64,000 nt of DNA from Parascedosporium putredinis (GCA_949357655.1 CASHTG010000012.1:2914001-2978000); one strand, 5' to 3'; numbered from the stretch's first letter, positions 11,443-24,700 are shown. Translations and numbers: made by a program. Notes: generated from the sequence alone by a model not told the origin.

Positions 11443-13034
11443 ATGGATTACAGCGGTCGAGCATGCTACACCTGTAAGTTAAACGGGATTGAAGGGCACT
11501 TGTGTTCCTTCTTCTCTTGCTCAATTTTTCTTGTCGCTTTTCTCGTACAACTGCTTCCCCGCTCTACTCATTCGTGAGATCTCCCATGGTGGCGACCTGG
11601 ATTTGGGGCTTTTCAGCACTCACTTGCCCGTGGGCTTGTCGTCCCCTTCACTCAGTTTAAGATGCAGCTATCTGCCTTCATTGAGAGTGCGAAGAGCTTA
11701 AGCATAGAGAGCATTTTGTGTGCGCTGGCACCGCTATGTTTCTTTGTTTCTTCTACTATTTTTTTTTTTTTTTCAACCTCGTCCGTCCTCTTCATGCCTA
11801 TCTGAGTCGCTCAAATCACGATGGATATCGTCGCAAGGTTGCCCTCCACAGCCAGCATTTGGACCATCAGACCCTACCATTTTCTTTCCTCCCTGCATTG
11901 CTCTGATCCGACTTACCTGAGGCCTGGTATTTGTCTTGAAGGGATTTCTGGTATACGCCACGACGTCCCTCTCAACTTTGCCTACCTTTGACGAACCTTT
12001 TGCTTCTACTTCTCGCATTTGCCGTCATTTTTCCATCATCCACTCTTGTGTGGCTGGCTACCTTTAACGGTGACTAACAATTTTTTATTTTTTTGCAGGC
12101 GGTGCCACTAACCACCAGGTATGGAATTCGTACTCTTAGAGGGTGGCAAGTGGTTTCGATTTTAGCGTACTAACCTGGTTAGGCCCGCGACTGCCCAAAC
12201 AGGGGACCAGCCAAGTGGTAAGCACCAGTCTTTGAAGCACTGTCAGTCCCACATACGCTCAGTTGAGGCTAACCATCACTCCACTCTTAGCTACAACTGC
12301 GGAAGTAAGTTCCAAAACCTTGGAATCCCAGCGTTTTTTATCTATTTTAGAACTCCAATTAACGGTTTGGCAATGAAGATGAGGGCCACATGAGTAAGTT
12401 GTTTGATACATCGCTTGTCTCTCTTGATCGGTTTTGCTAAAGTCATGTTAGGCCGTGACTGCCCCGACGGTCCCAAGGACTCCAAGACCTGCTACCGCTG
12501 CAACCAGCCTGGCCACATCTCCCGTGACTGCCCCCAGGAGGTGCCGCGCCTGGCGGCGCGCCCGGTGGTGCTCAGGTTGAATGCTACAAGGTAAACATAG
12601 TGTTTCTACCTACCGCACACGTGCATTTTACTAAACATTTCAATCATAGTGCGGCAAGCTTGGTCACATCGCCCGTAACTGCATGGAAGCTGGCGGTAAC
12701 AGCTCCTACGGCGGCGGCGGCGGCGGTGGCGGCGGCTACCAGTCGTACAACCAGGGGGCGGCTACGGAAGCCAGCAGAAGCAGTGCTACAGCTGTGGCGG
12801 CTATGGCCACATGTCTCGTACGTAACCATTTCACAAGAGCGCGTCTCTCAGTACGGGGCAATCTAAGCTAACCAGCGCATCACAGGGGATTGCGCCAATG
12901 GCTCCAAGTGCTACAACTGCGGCGAGAACGGCCACTTCAGCCGAGACTGCCCCAAGGAGAACACTGGTGGCGAGAAGATCTGCTACAAGTGCCAGCAGAC
13001 CGGTCATATCCAGTCTGCTTGCCCCACTGGCTAA
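11443..13034 (+). CDS. GIS2: Gis2/CNBP-type CCHC zinc-knuckle protein
   Basis: Nucleic-acid-binding protein of the CNBP/Gis2/byr3 family, associated with mRNA translation and stress granules. Seven CCHC knuckles (CX2CX4HX4C) are visible in order, beginning with CYTCGATNHQARDC and ending with CYKCQQTGHIQSAC, with a Gly-rich linker between knuckles 4 and 5. The gene has eight exons: 11443-11473, 12099-12118, 12183-12217, 12291-12304, 12379-12393, 12452-12590, 12650-12817 and 12886-13034; several exons are only 14-35 nt, and all junctions preserve the knuckle spacing. Two frame breaks (C run 12531-12535 and G run 12754-12758) each need one more base; then Gly/Ala linkers read through and the protein is about 190 residues, typical for the family. 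Without these corrections annotation software would truncate or mis-splice it. Confidence 0.93.
11474..12098 (+). other. Long first intron of Gis2/CNBP
   Basis: GTAAGT donor right after the ninth codon base set of exon 1 and a TTTTTTTGCAG acceptor; 625 nt, several times longer than the other introns in this window. A long first intron in a translation-related gene may carry regulatory elements, but none is identified. Confidence 0.8.
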
Positions 13035-13730
13035 TTTGCCCTGCGTGACTGTGCGCGCTCGCTATTGACCATTCGAACTCATGACGCCCAACATTTGCCC
13101 CAGGGGTCGCGTGGGACTTGGGTCCCAGGCACCCGTGTATATTATGAACTTGGTGGGGGCAGGGCGTCCATGCCCCATCTTCTTTCGATCACCCTTTGTG
13201 TCATGATACTCACGCGAAAACGAGTGGAAGGGTCAAAGCCTTCTGATGGTCGACCATATACCCCTAAAAGCACGCGTTTCTCGAATCACTTTAGAAACTT
13301 GATTTCCCCATCACCCTCCCCCTTTTGTCTCGAAGAAAAGAGGAAGAAAACACAAAAAGTAAAGGAACTAAAAATGGTTGGATGGCTGTCTCGTTGGGGA
13401 TTTACCCCGGTCATGCCTAGAGGTTTACGGTAGTTAGGGGACCAAGAGAGGATCACTTTCCGACAAGAAATCTGTTGTTTCTTTTGCAAATGGATGGAAG
13501 ATGCTGGTGATTGTTGTGTGCTCAACGTGCCGTGTGAAGATTTAAAGATGGTCACCTTCTTAAGAAAGATGTCGACAACGTTTTCTAATACTAACTTCAA
13601 ATTCTGGAAATAGCCTCGACGACTTGGAGCACTACACTACCGGCTATCTCGGCGTTTTTCTCTCAGGACCATCTCATTCTTTCTTTTTGTTTGAGAATAT
13701 CTTATCAACCACGGGCGCTCGACACATCTA
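13035..13730. other. Convergent 3' interval between CNBP and acyl-CoA dehydrogenase
   Basis: Shared 3' flank of two convergent genes. It probably holds both 3' untranslated regions. No supported gene. Confidence 0.6.
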
Positions 13731-15454
13731 CTATAACATGACCTTTGGCATTCCCTTCATTGCTTGCCTTACTCCGAGGTCGCCCAGGATTTCCTCCGCA
13801 CCGCCGAGAATGGCATCAAACTTGTAAGTCCTGTTAAACATCTCGATGAAACGACCCATACCAGTTTGCGTCAAAGCACGGCCACCCCAAATTTGAACAG
13901 CCTCGTCGGCAATCTCGTGAGCAGCACGAGTAGAGCTCATCTTGAGAAGACCGATAGGACCGGCGAGGTGCTTGGCCTGTTCGGAGTAGGGCATGTGGCA
14001 CATTTGGTAGGTAATGGTTTCCAACCAGGATTGGTTAGCCTCAACGAGGGCAATCATCTTTGCGAGTTTTTGACGAATGACTGGTTGGTCAATCAGGCGC
14101 TTGCCAAAGACAAGACGCTGGTTTGCCCACTTCATCGTCTCCTCTGTAATGGTGCGGCAAGCACGCACGGTGGCACTAAAACGGCGGAGTTAGCGAGATG
14201 GTGAAATCTAGTGAAAAGGGCCAGAGATGCCTGGCTCTGAGTGGGGCCTAGGGACGTACCACACCATGGTCCATCGCTCGTGGTTGAAGTTGCTGAGGAT
14301 TACATGAATGCCCTTGTTCTCCTCGCCTAGGAGGTTCTCTACAGGGACTTTGACGTTGTCAAAGGTGATGTAGGCCGTGCCTGCGGCCGGAGAGTAGGAA
14401 GTCTTGATGGCTCTGGTCTCGACCCCCTCGCCTCGTTCAATCAGCATAACGCTGAGGCCTTTGCCAGTATTGACACCGGTAATGAAGTAATCTGAGAAGA
14501 CACCGTTTGTGATCCACTTCTTCGTTCCGTTGACAATCTTGTTGAGAAGGGGTGGGTGTTAGTAGTGCAGGCAAGACATCGAGCACCGGGGAGAGGGGTT
14601 GGGGCTACATGTTAGAACGACGGCGGACTCACATAATATTTGCCATCAGGGGTCTTCTCGGCAGTGGTTTTGAGACCTGCCACATCAGAACCAGCAAAAG
14701 CTTCAGTAATGGCGAGACACGCCTTCTTGCGGCCACTGAAAACCTCGTCCGCAATCTTCTTTTTCCAGACGGGATCCTTGGCGAAGTTTAGGACAGCTGT
14801 CAAGCCAATCGTCATGCCAGCCATGTTACCGTCCTGGAAGCCGCGTGCGTTGACGCGCACAAGCTCCTGGCTGACAATCAAGTCGTGGAAATAATCAAAC
14901 TCTTCACCCTTGACAACACCTCCGAGAAGGTCGACGCCGTGAAGGTGCTTGCCAGGGCCTAGTCGCATGTGGAGGATCCCCTTGCGCGCCATCAGATCAA
15001 TCATCTCCTGGGACACGTGGCGGCCGGTCGCCTCGCATTCCTGAGCCTCGGGGTAGAGGTCCTCGTCAACGAATTTCCTCATGGCTTTCTGTAGACGGTG
15101 GTGCGACTCTGTGTAGTAGGGAGTCCGGAAGGGCTTCGAGAGCCAGGTGGGCTCTCCGTATGGAAGGGGACTCAAGTCGCCAGCCTTGGGGGTGATGACC
15201 TTTGGCTTTTCGCCTTCGATAGTGCCAACGGCGAAGCGGGCATACTTAGTGAGAACTTCGTGGCGGTGAAGATTATAGAATTCGGTGGTGGCATCTCTGC
15301 CGGCGACTTGACGGAGGACATATTCGCCGCCAGGGTGCGCATCGACAAAGTCTGTTAAATCATATACCACGCTATCAATGATGCACCAAAGGGAGTCCTC
15401 TGTGTTATGTTTTGCGACCTCGTCGCGGGTAAACGCCTCGCTGGCGGAAGGCAT
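13731..15454 (-). CDS. Cytochrome b5-acyl-CoA dehydrogenase fusion
   Basis: An FAD-dependent acyl-CoA dehydrogenase with an N-terminal cytochrome b5 haem domain, an architecture found in fungi; the likely role is alpha,beta-dehydrogenation of acyl-CoA in beta-oxidation, with the haem domain as possible electron partner (inference). The b5 domain spans residues 1-80 and shows the HPGG haem ligand (DAHPGGEYVLRQVAGRDAT) and the second ligand in LHRHE. The dehydrogenase part follows: SQELVRVNARGF, ITEAFAGSDVAGLKTTA, KWITNG in the middle domain, and the C-terminal helix bundle with QIWGGRALTQTGMGR and LGGAEEILGDLGVRQA, where the catalytic Glu normally lies. Exons 15454-14633, 14537-14260 and 14175-13731 join in phase and give 514 residues with no frame break. 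Start is ATG 15454-15452 (MPSASEAFTRDEV); upstream codons in frame lack an ATG. Confidence 0.92.
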
Positions 15455-17801
15455 TATGCGTGTGAGTGAAAAGGAAGGGTCGGCCCCTTGGAGGATAGGA
15501 GATGACGTAGAGCACGGTGTTACGGCTGGCAAATGTAGTCGCAGGAGAAAGAACGTGGCGGCAAGTACGATTGCAGAGGCGAGGGAAAGAGAGGCGAAAG
15601 GGCAGCAAACACAGGGAGTGGTCAACGAATCTTTGTTTCTCTCTTGTTTTATAAGCTTTCTTATAGATGTTAAGTAGAAATTTGAAGGAAGCCGGGGCTA
15701 TATTGTGAGACAGCGGATACCACCGCTATCAGCAAAGCTCCCGAGGAACACAGAAGACAATGTCCGTGAGGCTACCTCGGCCATGTCCATTTGTGGTTTG
15801 GAGCAGAACTTGAACGGGGAGGGTGGTGGCCAGAAAGAAATAAGCCACCTGTGATTGGCCAGCTTCCGACATACCCCAAGTTCCACATCGAAGCATGATG
15901 GAGATGGCGGGGCAGGTTACCAGGTCCAGTCCAGTCCAGTTCAGTCGTGGGACTTGAGCATGTGATCATTTGCCCGACAGGCCCGGGTTGAATGCACGTC
16001 GAGGCTAAGGAAATGGGAAGAAGACCCGTTCTGGTTGTATAGATCTATTGTTTTCATTGTATCAAATCAAATAGTACACGGTTGCCCTCCGGGAAGCCAT
16101 TGCCCTTTCCCCTTCCATTCGCAACGATTGTCGATGGCGACCTGGAAGGGAAGGAGGAATATTTAGTCACTCGGCCACATAGTGGACGGGCGACTGTGCT
16201 TGATGCTTCTCTCTGGCTTCTGGCTAACATGTCTCTCTCTGGCCGGACGTGATTCGGCCAGAAAAAGTCCATTTCACTTCCCAAGAATAGTGGAGCATCA
16301 TCCAGGGCTTCGCTGGCGTGCATTACTATTAGCTGATCCTCAGGCAACAGACACCAACCAAGCTTAGTTCGAAGGCCCTATTATTAGCGGTTCCCGAAGC
16401 AAAAGAAAGGATTGATGATGACTGATCAATCGCCAGGGCGCAAAGATTGCCCTTCGCTGGCTGTCCAAGTGCTGCCATGGTTCTTGTGGGCTAAGGGCAA
16501 AGGGCAAAGGGGTGGGGAGGGGAAAAGAGACGCAAGAGTTTTCTGTTCTGAGCGACGAGAACTAGTGGAGACCCTGCGTCATTTGTGCTGCATGCGCTGT
16601 GGGGAAACGCTGGGTGTCTCTAGAATCAGCAATCATATCGAAGAGTTTTGGAACGTGGTGACTGCCAGGGATTCTCCCCTTGCGCCCCAGCCAAAACCAT
16701 TTCAGCGATATTATCATCGAGTATTGGTTTGGCGGGTGCGCTGGAAACAACTATCTGATCGCACAGCATCGGCCCTTAGTCTAGATATTTCCGTGTGCAC
16801 TCGCGAGTCGTCGTGCATGATCCTTATTATTCTTTAAAGTAAGTGCCTCGAACGGTACTGTGCACCAGCCAGTTTCCGAGCCTCCCCGAAACTACTCTAT
16901 CTATCATCCATAGCCCCTAAACGCGTGCCTTGTTCTCCAACGTTACCCTTCAGCTCACTAGCATGAGCGCCCGTTGCGCCCATTTTCCGCGCGCCCCTTT
17001 ATTGCCCCATCCGTGGCCCGCGCGTGGCAATGATTGGCCTTGCCTCTTCCCGTGTGTTCAGCGATATCGTCGCGGGGCATTTTCGAGGTTGATAGTCCCC
17101 TTCTGCTATGCTTATCAACCTTGTGCTCCCGGACGTCCCCTGAACACGGAGGAGTTGGGGTCGATCATTCGTCTGACGGTTGTACATGCTTCTGGTCAAC
17201 TACCTGGAGAGTATCCAGGTGAGCTCGATGCTGCGTTGGCTTTACCATCGAACCCAGCACCTCGTACAACCACACCTCCTCCCATTCCTCTCATCCCTAG
17301 CCTGTTCTCGCTCCTTATCGGTTACGTTTAAACTACCAGAGCCGGCTCCGGGGCAGAGAGTAGCCAGCGAGGAGTTCGCCTTACTTTTCTTGAGCTCCTC
17401 CGCATCTCACACCGATCAATTCTCGCTTCTATTTTGGTCGTGAGGCGAGCTCGTACTTGTCCCTCTTCGCGCCTTCCCTTCCCCGAGGCGCCCTCAACAA
17501 CTCCGTAGTTTCCCAGACCCGATCCATGCCATATCATCTATGCTCTTTTGCTTGCCTATCCTAGAGCTGCCTGCCGTCTACAATTCTCTGGCATTTACTC
17601 CATCGTGAATTCACTTTGTGATTCCTTCCCCCATCCGTTGCTTACCTCACTCTCCCATCATCCACGTTGAAATCACTCTCGGCGAAGCACGGGGTAGACC
17701 TCATACCAGTCGTGTGCGGACCCATAGCGACCCTTCCCTTCTCCCCGCCCACTTTTCCATCTTCCGAACTGCTTTATAAGTCGACATCATAGTTAACAAT
17801 C
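15455..17801. other. Divergent intergenic interval
   Basis: About 2.3 kb between the start codons of the acyl-CoA dehydrogenase and the amine oxidase, so it carries both promoters. A TTTATAAG element lies at about 17772, some 30 nt before the oxidase start. No supported gene. Confidence 0.5.
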
Positions 17802-19644
17802 ATGGATGCTCACTCGGTTACCTACAGAGGCGCTTCACCTTGTACCCCGTCGAGGATTTATCGAGACCTCAAGCCCATACACCTTGCGAGTCTCAAGAAC
17901 GCTAGCCAAAGCAGGCTGTTTCATACATTCTCTAGCGGCGGTATCTTCCAAGAGGTTAGTTGATGTGAGGAAATCTATTGTTCCGAGCAAGGAAGAGGAA
18001 ATTCTCACTTACATGGCAATGGGTATCGAAGCAGAAGATGGTCGAGAGCCGCAATATGCGTCCGCATGTGGGCGTTATAGGTGCTGGCTTCTCTGGCCTC
18101 CGTTGTGCCGATGTCCTCCTTGAACATGGCTTCCAAGTCACAATACTAGAAGGACGAAACCGAATAGGTGGTCGAGTACACCAGGAAAAGCTACCTAATG
18201 GCCAACTCGTCGATATGGGCCCCAACTGGATCCACGGAACCGATGATAACCCTATTCACGATATCGCAAAGGAGACGGGCACGGAAACGGGCAAGTGGGA
18301 TGAGTCGTCCTACATGTTTGACTCCTTAGGGAAGCTACTCCCCGGGAAGAGAGCGAGCGCTACTCAACTTTGATGTGGGATATCATTCAAGACGCCTTCC
18401 TACACTCGAATACAAGTGGTGATGAAACGGACCCTAGCAAAAGTTTGCTGGACTTCTTCAAGTCTGAAGTCATCAAGCGGGTACCGGAAACGGAAGAAGG
18501 TTACGAGAGGTCCCGCGGCCTCATTCTCCAAGTAGCTGAGATGTGGGGCGCCTTTGTAGGGAATGCTGTCGAAACGCAGAGTCTCAAGTTCTTTTGGCTA
18601 GAAGAATGTATCGAAGGGGGTACTACGTCCAACATGCAAGTGATATAGTCTCGAGGATAAGCATGCTAACCAACCAGTAGGGAACCTGTTCTGCGCCAGC
18701 ACATACCACAAGATCTTGGAACATGTTGCCAAGCCGGCTCTCGATAAAGCCGACATCCAATTTGGTACGATTGTGAGCCACATACGAACTCGAGATGGCC
18801 CTGGAGGCAAAGTTATGGTAGGCACAAAGCAAGGGAGGGCCTTCGAATTCGATGATGTTGTCGTGACGGCGCCCCTTGGCTGGCTAAAAAGAAACCTCGA
18901 CGCATTTGAACCAGCCTTGCCGCCTCGTATGACCCAAGCCATCAACTCTCTTGGTTTCGGTTGCTTAGAAAAGGTACGGTAACGTACAATCATCCCGTCC
19001 TCTGATCCTAGCAGCTGGTTACGCTTGATCGCATGCTCATACTACCGATAGACTTACATTAGTTTCCCTTCACCGTTCTGGCTCGAAACGGACGGATCGG
19101 GCCGGAGTATTGAGGGTTTCTGCCAATGGCTATCCCCGCAGTATGCCCCGAATAACCCTCACGGGTGGAATCAAGAAGTCGTTGACCTTGCATCGCTTCC
19201 ACCGCCCTGGAATCACCCAACCCTTCTCTTTTATACATTTGGCGACGCCTCCCAATATCTTGTCGAGGAGGCATCCAGACTGGAATCGCAAGAAAAGAAA
19301 GACGCGTTTCTGACCGATTTCTTCAAACCTTACTATTCGCGATTGCCCAACTACTCCGACTCATCTCCGGAATGCCAGCCGACAGGTTGTTTAGCTACGG
19401 ACTGGTTGAAGGACGATCTTTCGGGAAACGGCAGCTACACCAACTTCCAGGTGGGTTTGGAGGACGGGGATACGGATGTTACGACTCTACGAGCCGGACT
19501 GCCAGATGTGGGGTTGTGGATTGCTGGCGAGCACACAGCGCCATTTGTAGCCCTAGGCACGGCTACAGGCGCTTTTGGAGTGGTGAAGTGGTCGGGAGAA
19601 TGGTAGCCGAGAGATATGGCCTGGCAGGCGAGAGCAACTCGTGA
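17802..19644 (+). CDS. Flavin amine oxidase (polyamine oxidase-like)
   Basis: FAD-dependent amine oxidase of the polyamine oxidase/LSD1-like superfamily; probable oxidation of spermine or spermidine derivatives with release of hydrogen peroxide. The dinucleotide-binding fold is plain (GVIGAGFSGLRCADVL ... EGRNRIGGRVHQ), followed by DMGPNWIHG, the substrate region TAPLGWLK, and the C-terminal FAD element WIAGEHTAPFVALGTATGAF. Exons: 17802-17954, 18035-18619, 18681-18973 and 19052-19644, joining in phases 0, 1 and 0. The first exon encodes about 51 residues rich in Ser, Arg and Lys that could be a mitochondrial presequence (inference); the C terminus (GESNS) is not a PTS1 signal. Two frame breaks (CCCC/GGG at 18340-18346 and TTTT at 19573-19576) each need one base, giving 541 residues. 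The exact substrate cannot be decided. Confidence 0.88.
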
Positions 19645-21712
19645 GAATTTGGTTTGGTCGGTCTACATTTCATTCGGATTCTAAACTATGAATCCGTGAT
19701 ATCATGAATTTATTGTTATTAAAGGCATTTCTCGTTCTTTCACCTCATTAGAAATTGCACTTCACATCCTGAATCGGAAGATTTTCTTTTTCTTCTTCCT
19801 CTTTGGGCGTCATGATAAACTGCCCGGGTCGTCAGACTCTGTTTCACTTGCCAAAGCCAAATGCTGGGGCCTTGCTGTCTCATGCCTCAGTCGGTTGGGC
19901 GAAGAACGTGACAGTTTGATTGATATAACCAGGGCAAAACGCCTCGAATAATTTGACCTGACCCCAACACATTAACCCTTTTGGTAGCAAACACTCGAGC
20001 ACCATGTTAGGCTTGCATGTGCTCTTGGGATTCCCGTGTAGCCTCTGGTCAAGGCATCTAATATTGTAGGCCCCCCAGCTCAACTTTAAACCCTCTTGAT
20101 AGCGTGATGAAATAAACATATCCGTACGTGTACCAATGTATATCTAGTGTACCGAGGATAGATGTATATATATATATCCTAGTACGTGAACACGGACGAG
20201 GGCGTTTTCGGTTTGTTATACGTCTTCATCCGATCTGGATGCAAACGAGGCCCACAAAGCGTGGCTGCATGGCTGAAAGGTCTCGGTGCTGCCTGAGTCT
20301 GAGGCGGATACCAATGAGGGGTGAAGGGGCTGGGAAGACCTCTTCACGGCTCCATTAAATTGATTGATGCCTTGTACATGAACCGAAAAAGAAAGAAAAA
20401 GGCAACACCGCGATCCTCGGAGGACATCTATCCCTTGGTCGTCGTCAGGACAAGGTATGCTTGCTCTCTCCATTTGTAACTTTCCGATGTCCCTTTCCCT
20501 CCTGTCCAAATATTATGGCCCATAATTATGGTGGCGTATTACTGCCCTACCGAAGTGACAGGTTGCACGAAGTTTGCTCGGAACGTTTTATCCTTCCGTG
20601 CTCGCTGTGCCTAACACGCCTTGCACGCCAAGGAGTCAAAGTCCCTGATGAAGAGGTTCCTCGCGGGCTGTTCTCCAGAACCCAAAGGGATGGATGCGAT
20701 GGGTTGGTGGGAATGGCGGCTTATGTGTAGATCAATGGAGCCCCAGATTGATTGATCCAGTCCATTAATGGAATGAATGCATTCCGAATATCAACAGCGG
20801 ACTTGCCCCGTTTGAGCGGAGCGAGCGAGGCCTGGCCAGTAGGGAAGCTCCGCCAGTTGCAATTGCCGGGCTGTTGTGGGCCTTGTCAACTGACGGTCCC
20901 GCTGGACAATGGATGCGTCGGGGGCGGGCATGCAAGCGTGGTGGGTCCCCTCAGGCCTCTAGCGCCCGAAAGTGGAAGGATATCGAGGTCACGGGTACCT
21001 CTTTATGTACCTGTGCTTTGCCTGAGCCGGTCCGTCATTGACTGGAGAGTTGGACGGGTGACCACGAGAAGCTGCCGGCTTTTGCTGGGCAGGTGGTGGG
21101 GACCGGTGGTACAGGCACGGTACAGTGCACGACTACATGTACATGGCGGTTAACAGTGAACGCCATTGCCCCTCCTTATCACCCGTGCTTTGAGTTGGGG
21201 CAGGCAGCCTGGACCGTTCATGTCCTCTGACAACATTCAATGAACCACCCGTCATACTCCAGCCCAGCCCACTCCCTATTATACTGGACCGTACCACCAA
21301 CGCCACCAGCACGCACCACGAGACAAAGGACTCCCCATCACAGATCCAAACCGACATGGGAGCTATTTTGGCCCAACCGAGGAGGCCGTGATACGTTGCG
21401 ATCTCATCTCACGAAGCCATCTACACGTTTTCCCCTACATCCCCCTCCTACCCTCGCCTCCCTCCTTCAGCGTCATCACTCCGAGCACCCTTCTGAACCG
21501 AGTACTATGCCCGCCTAAGCCCGCACCGGCCTGTATTCTCTGTGAATCTTTTGACGAGGGTGCCGCTCGAATCGCCCACGGTGCGCTTCCACCGCTTGGC
21601 GTCGAAGTCGGGCATAGAGAGTTGACGAATATCCAACAGTTCCAACACCAGCCGATCTAGCCCGTGGCACGAGAGCGAAGGAGGCGCCGAGAAGCGGCCT
21701 TCCCCGCCCATC
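19645..21712. other. Intergenic interval upstream of ATG2
   Basis: About 2.1 kb containing the 3' flank of the oxidase and the promoter of ATG2. An AT-rich run (TATATATATATCC) lies near 20166-20180 and a GATTGATTGATCC motif at 20746-20758. Open frames here look like chance. Confidence 0.5.
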
Positions 21713-24700
21713 ATGGCGACCATGTTCCAGTCGTTGCGGAGTTCTAGCATGCCCAAGAGGCTGCTAAAATTCGCACTCTCCCGCCTGGAGCTCCTGGATG
21801 CCGATGCCTTGAACATGGACAACCTAGATCTAGCCATCGGCAGGAATACCGTTTTCGAGTTTCGGGACGTCGGCATAAAGCTAAAGGTACCGTGCCCCTT
21901 CGAACTCACTCAAGTTGGTTGTTTATAATGTGCTAACCTCAAGGGGGCCTGATCCCGCGTACCATCCGTAGAAACTCGAACAGATACTCAAGCTCCCCTC
22001 ATCGTTTGAGCTTCTGAAGGCCAAGGTTCTCCTGCTACGAATCACGATTCCGGTCGACTTCTACACGAGCCCCATAATAGTTGAGGTTGATGGCGTCGAC
22101 GTTAGGATACGAGTGGCGAACCGCGAGGCCACAGTCCACCGGGAACCGACGACCTCGGACGTTGTCCCAAACACCACAGACCTGGCCCAGTCATTCCTCG
22201 AGGATCAACCCGAAGCCGAAAAGAAGAGGCTCGAAGAAGCCCTTGCGGCCGAAACCCAGGACTTGGGCGCGTCCGTCACCGTGAGCGATGACGGAAGCGA
22301 GGACGAGTCCTCCTACGGCACGGGGCAAGCTCTCTCGCTACCAGCCTTCATGGCCGACTTTTGCAAGGCATAGTTGATAGGACCCAAGTCCGAATAAAGG
22401 GCGTCACGTTCCAGCTCGATATCGAGGTTCCGATTGAGGCGACGACGACAGAAAGTTTTGACACAGTGACTTTCCAAATCGCCCTCGAAGGGATTGACGT
22501 TGAGGAGTCACCGCTCCAGATCTTGACGAGAACGGAATGCCTGCCTTCATCCACAAGGAAGGAAAGCGGCACGTCTCACTATCAAATATTCGAGCTTACC
22601 TCGTGTCCGAGGCGAACGTCTTCTCTGCGTTCGCACGCTCTCCTTCCATCGCCTCGCCTGCCATACCACAATCCCCGGTCGTGTCTCACTACGGCAGCAT
22701 GCACCGCAGCCTCAGTCGGGAGCCGAGCTCGCCGCTTTCCAGTTCTTTATCAGCATCTCACCAAATCGCCAACGACTATCTCGCTGACTCGACCGCCTTT
22801 GGTATGGATGATTATCCTCTTCGAGATAGCGAATTAGCGCTCGACATACCCTATGACTTTGATGACGACGTTGAGGATGACGACAGTCCCCCAACACCCC
22901 GGGCCTCTGCGCACCCGGAATTTGTGTCTTGGGAGCCTCCTACCGGCGTATCGCAATCAACTAATATAATGGAGACGTCGCCTCTGCCCTGGGCTAGCAT
23001 GCATCGCAACACCGAGTCTACCCCCGCGCTTGAAAACCTGCACCTTTATGAAACGGCACCCTTGGAACGGCCCCAGACCCCAGAGAGAGACCAACAGGTG
23101 TCGGATAGTGACGGGTCGGACCGTGAACAGGAGGTTGAAGAGGATCTCAGCAAATCTCATATTTTCTCTCACGAGGAGGCGGAAAGCATGTATGCTAGCG
23201 CGTTTTCGGAACTCCCATCCCAACCCTCACGATCAATGCCTGGCGCCTGGGACGACTATTCAAATCCATCCGACTCACCGCCCCAGCCCCCAAAGCAGAC
23301 CCAGCCTCCAGCAGAAGACCACGAGTTGGATGGTGAGGACGAAGCTTTTGTGGATCCCGAAAGCCCCTTGATGAGGGCAACACGCCCCAATGCCGAGCAG
23401 CCGCATGTCACGGGTGAAGTTATTGAGGCCGAGCATAGACTTGGCCAGAGTATTCACAAGCTACAGGATGATCTCTCAGAGACTATCCCTGCTAATGATG
23501 CGAGATATGATGACGAGAGCCAGCATGGTGAAGATGAAGACTTGGAGAGTTCCTTGATTCGGCAAAGCCTTTATTCATCACGGCACTCGGATGCATCATC
23601 CGTGGAAGAGGCACCGCAGCTCGAAGATTTGAATACGGGCCTAGATGCGGATGCTGATCCGGATGCGGATGGACGCTCCGCCACCCCGCCTCAAGACCAG
23701 ACGCCACGGGGTCCGACTCGAATAGTGAAAGAGCTGATTTCTCTCGATAAAATATCCATCCACGTTCCGCTACGCCACAAACATATTCATGTGCAGCAGA
23801 ATTCGGGCAGTTCCGACGATGAACCCAGTTACTCCGCCAAGAAGTCTGCTTCCCCTCATCTTCCCGGGGCGTTTTCGGTATACTCGCAGAGCCATGACTC
23901 TTTATGAGTACCCGTGAAGCCCGTCCGCCACCTCCCCAGACGCCTCAAACTGAGCGGGACGAAAGCCTCGACATCTCCTTCTCGCCGATTGACATTCGCT
24001 TCGATGCCTCTCTAGGATTTCTATTAGCCACGGTCGTTTCTAAACTTCTCGACATATTCAGCAGCGGCAGCGGCGCCCAGCAATCGGCCACTCCATCAAC
24101 TCCCTCCTCTCAGCAGCAGACTGGAGAAAATAACATCGCCTCTCTACCCGATGTTAATGTCGCCTTCGAGCGCATTTCGATTAATTTCCTACATCACCTT
24201 TTAGGTGTTGCGGACACCCCGAAAGGCACTTTAACCCGAGGGTTTTTGATTTTGACCATGTCACCCTCCTCCGCTGCGATCTCGAGCAGATCTCCGTAAA
24301 TATGAAGAGCGCCGCTGCGGCATCAACCACGGTCATCAACCTCGGCAAGTTCCGGTTCGGATACGCCGACAGCGACGTCGTATCCTTTGATCGCACGCTC
24401 AAATTAGGGGCTTCAGTCCGCGACGTGTTTCCGCCCTCAGGCGCCGACGTCTCCGTGAAGCTCGTGCGCACTGGCAGCACGACTAGAACCGAAGTGACGA
24501 CCTTGGCCCTGGTTGTGAATCTCGATCTGCAAAGGTTGGACGAAACCTTTAGCTGGTTTGGAGGTCTCAGCAGTTTCCTTAATATGGGAGGTAGCGTATC
24601 TTCTGCTGCACCCACCTCAGTTCATACGGTGGCACCTCCGACACCGGTCACTAGAGGAGTCCGGTTTGACACACCAATCAACCCGAACGACCGCTCAGTA

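Noticed and set aside
12531..12535. Programmed ribosomal frameshifting in the zinc-knuckle gene and others
   Set aside because: Breaks occur in dozens of unrelated places without shared slippery heptamers or structures; a technical cause explains all of them.
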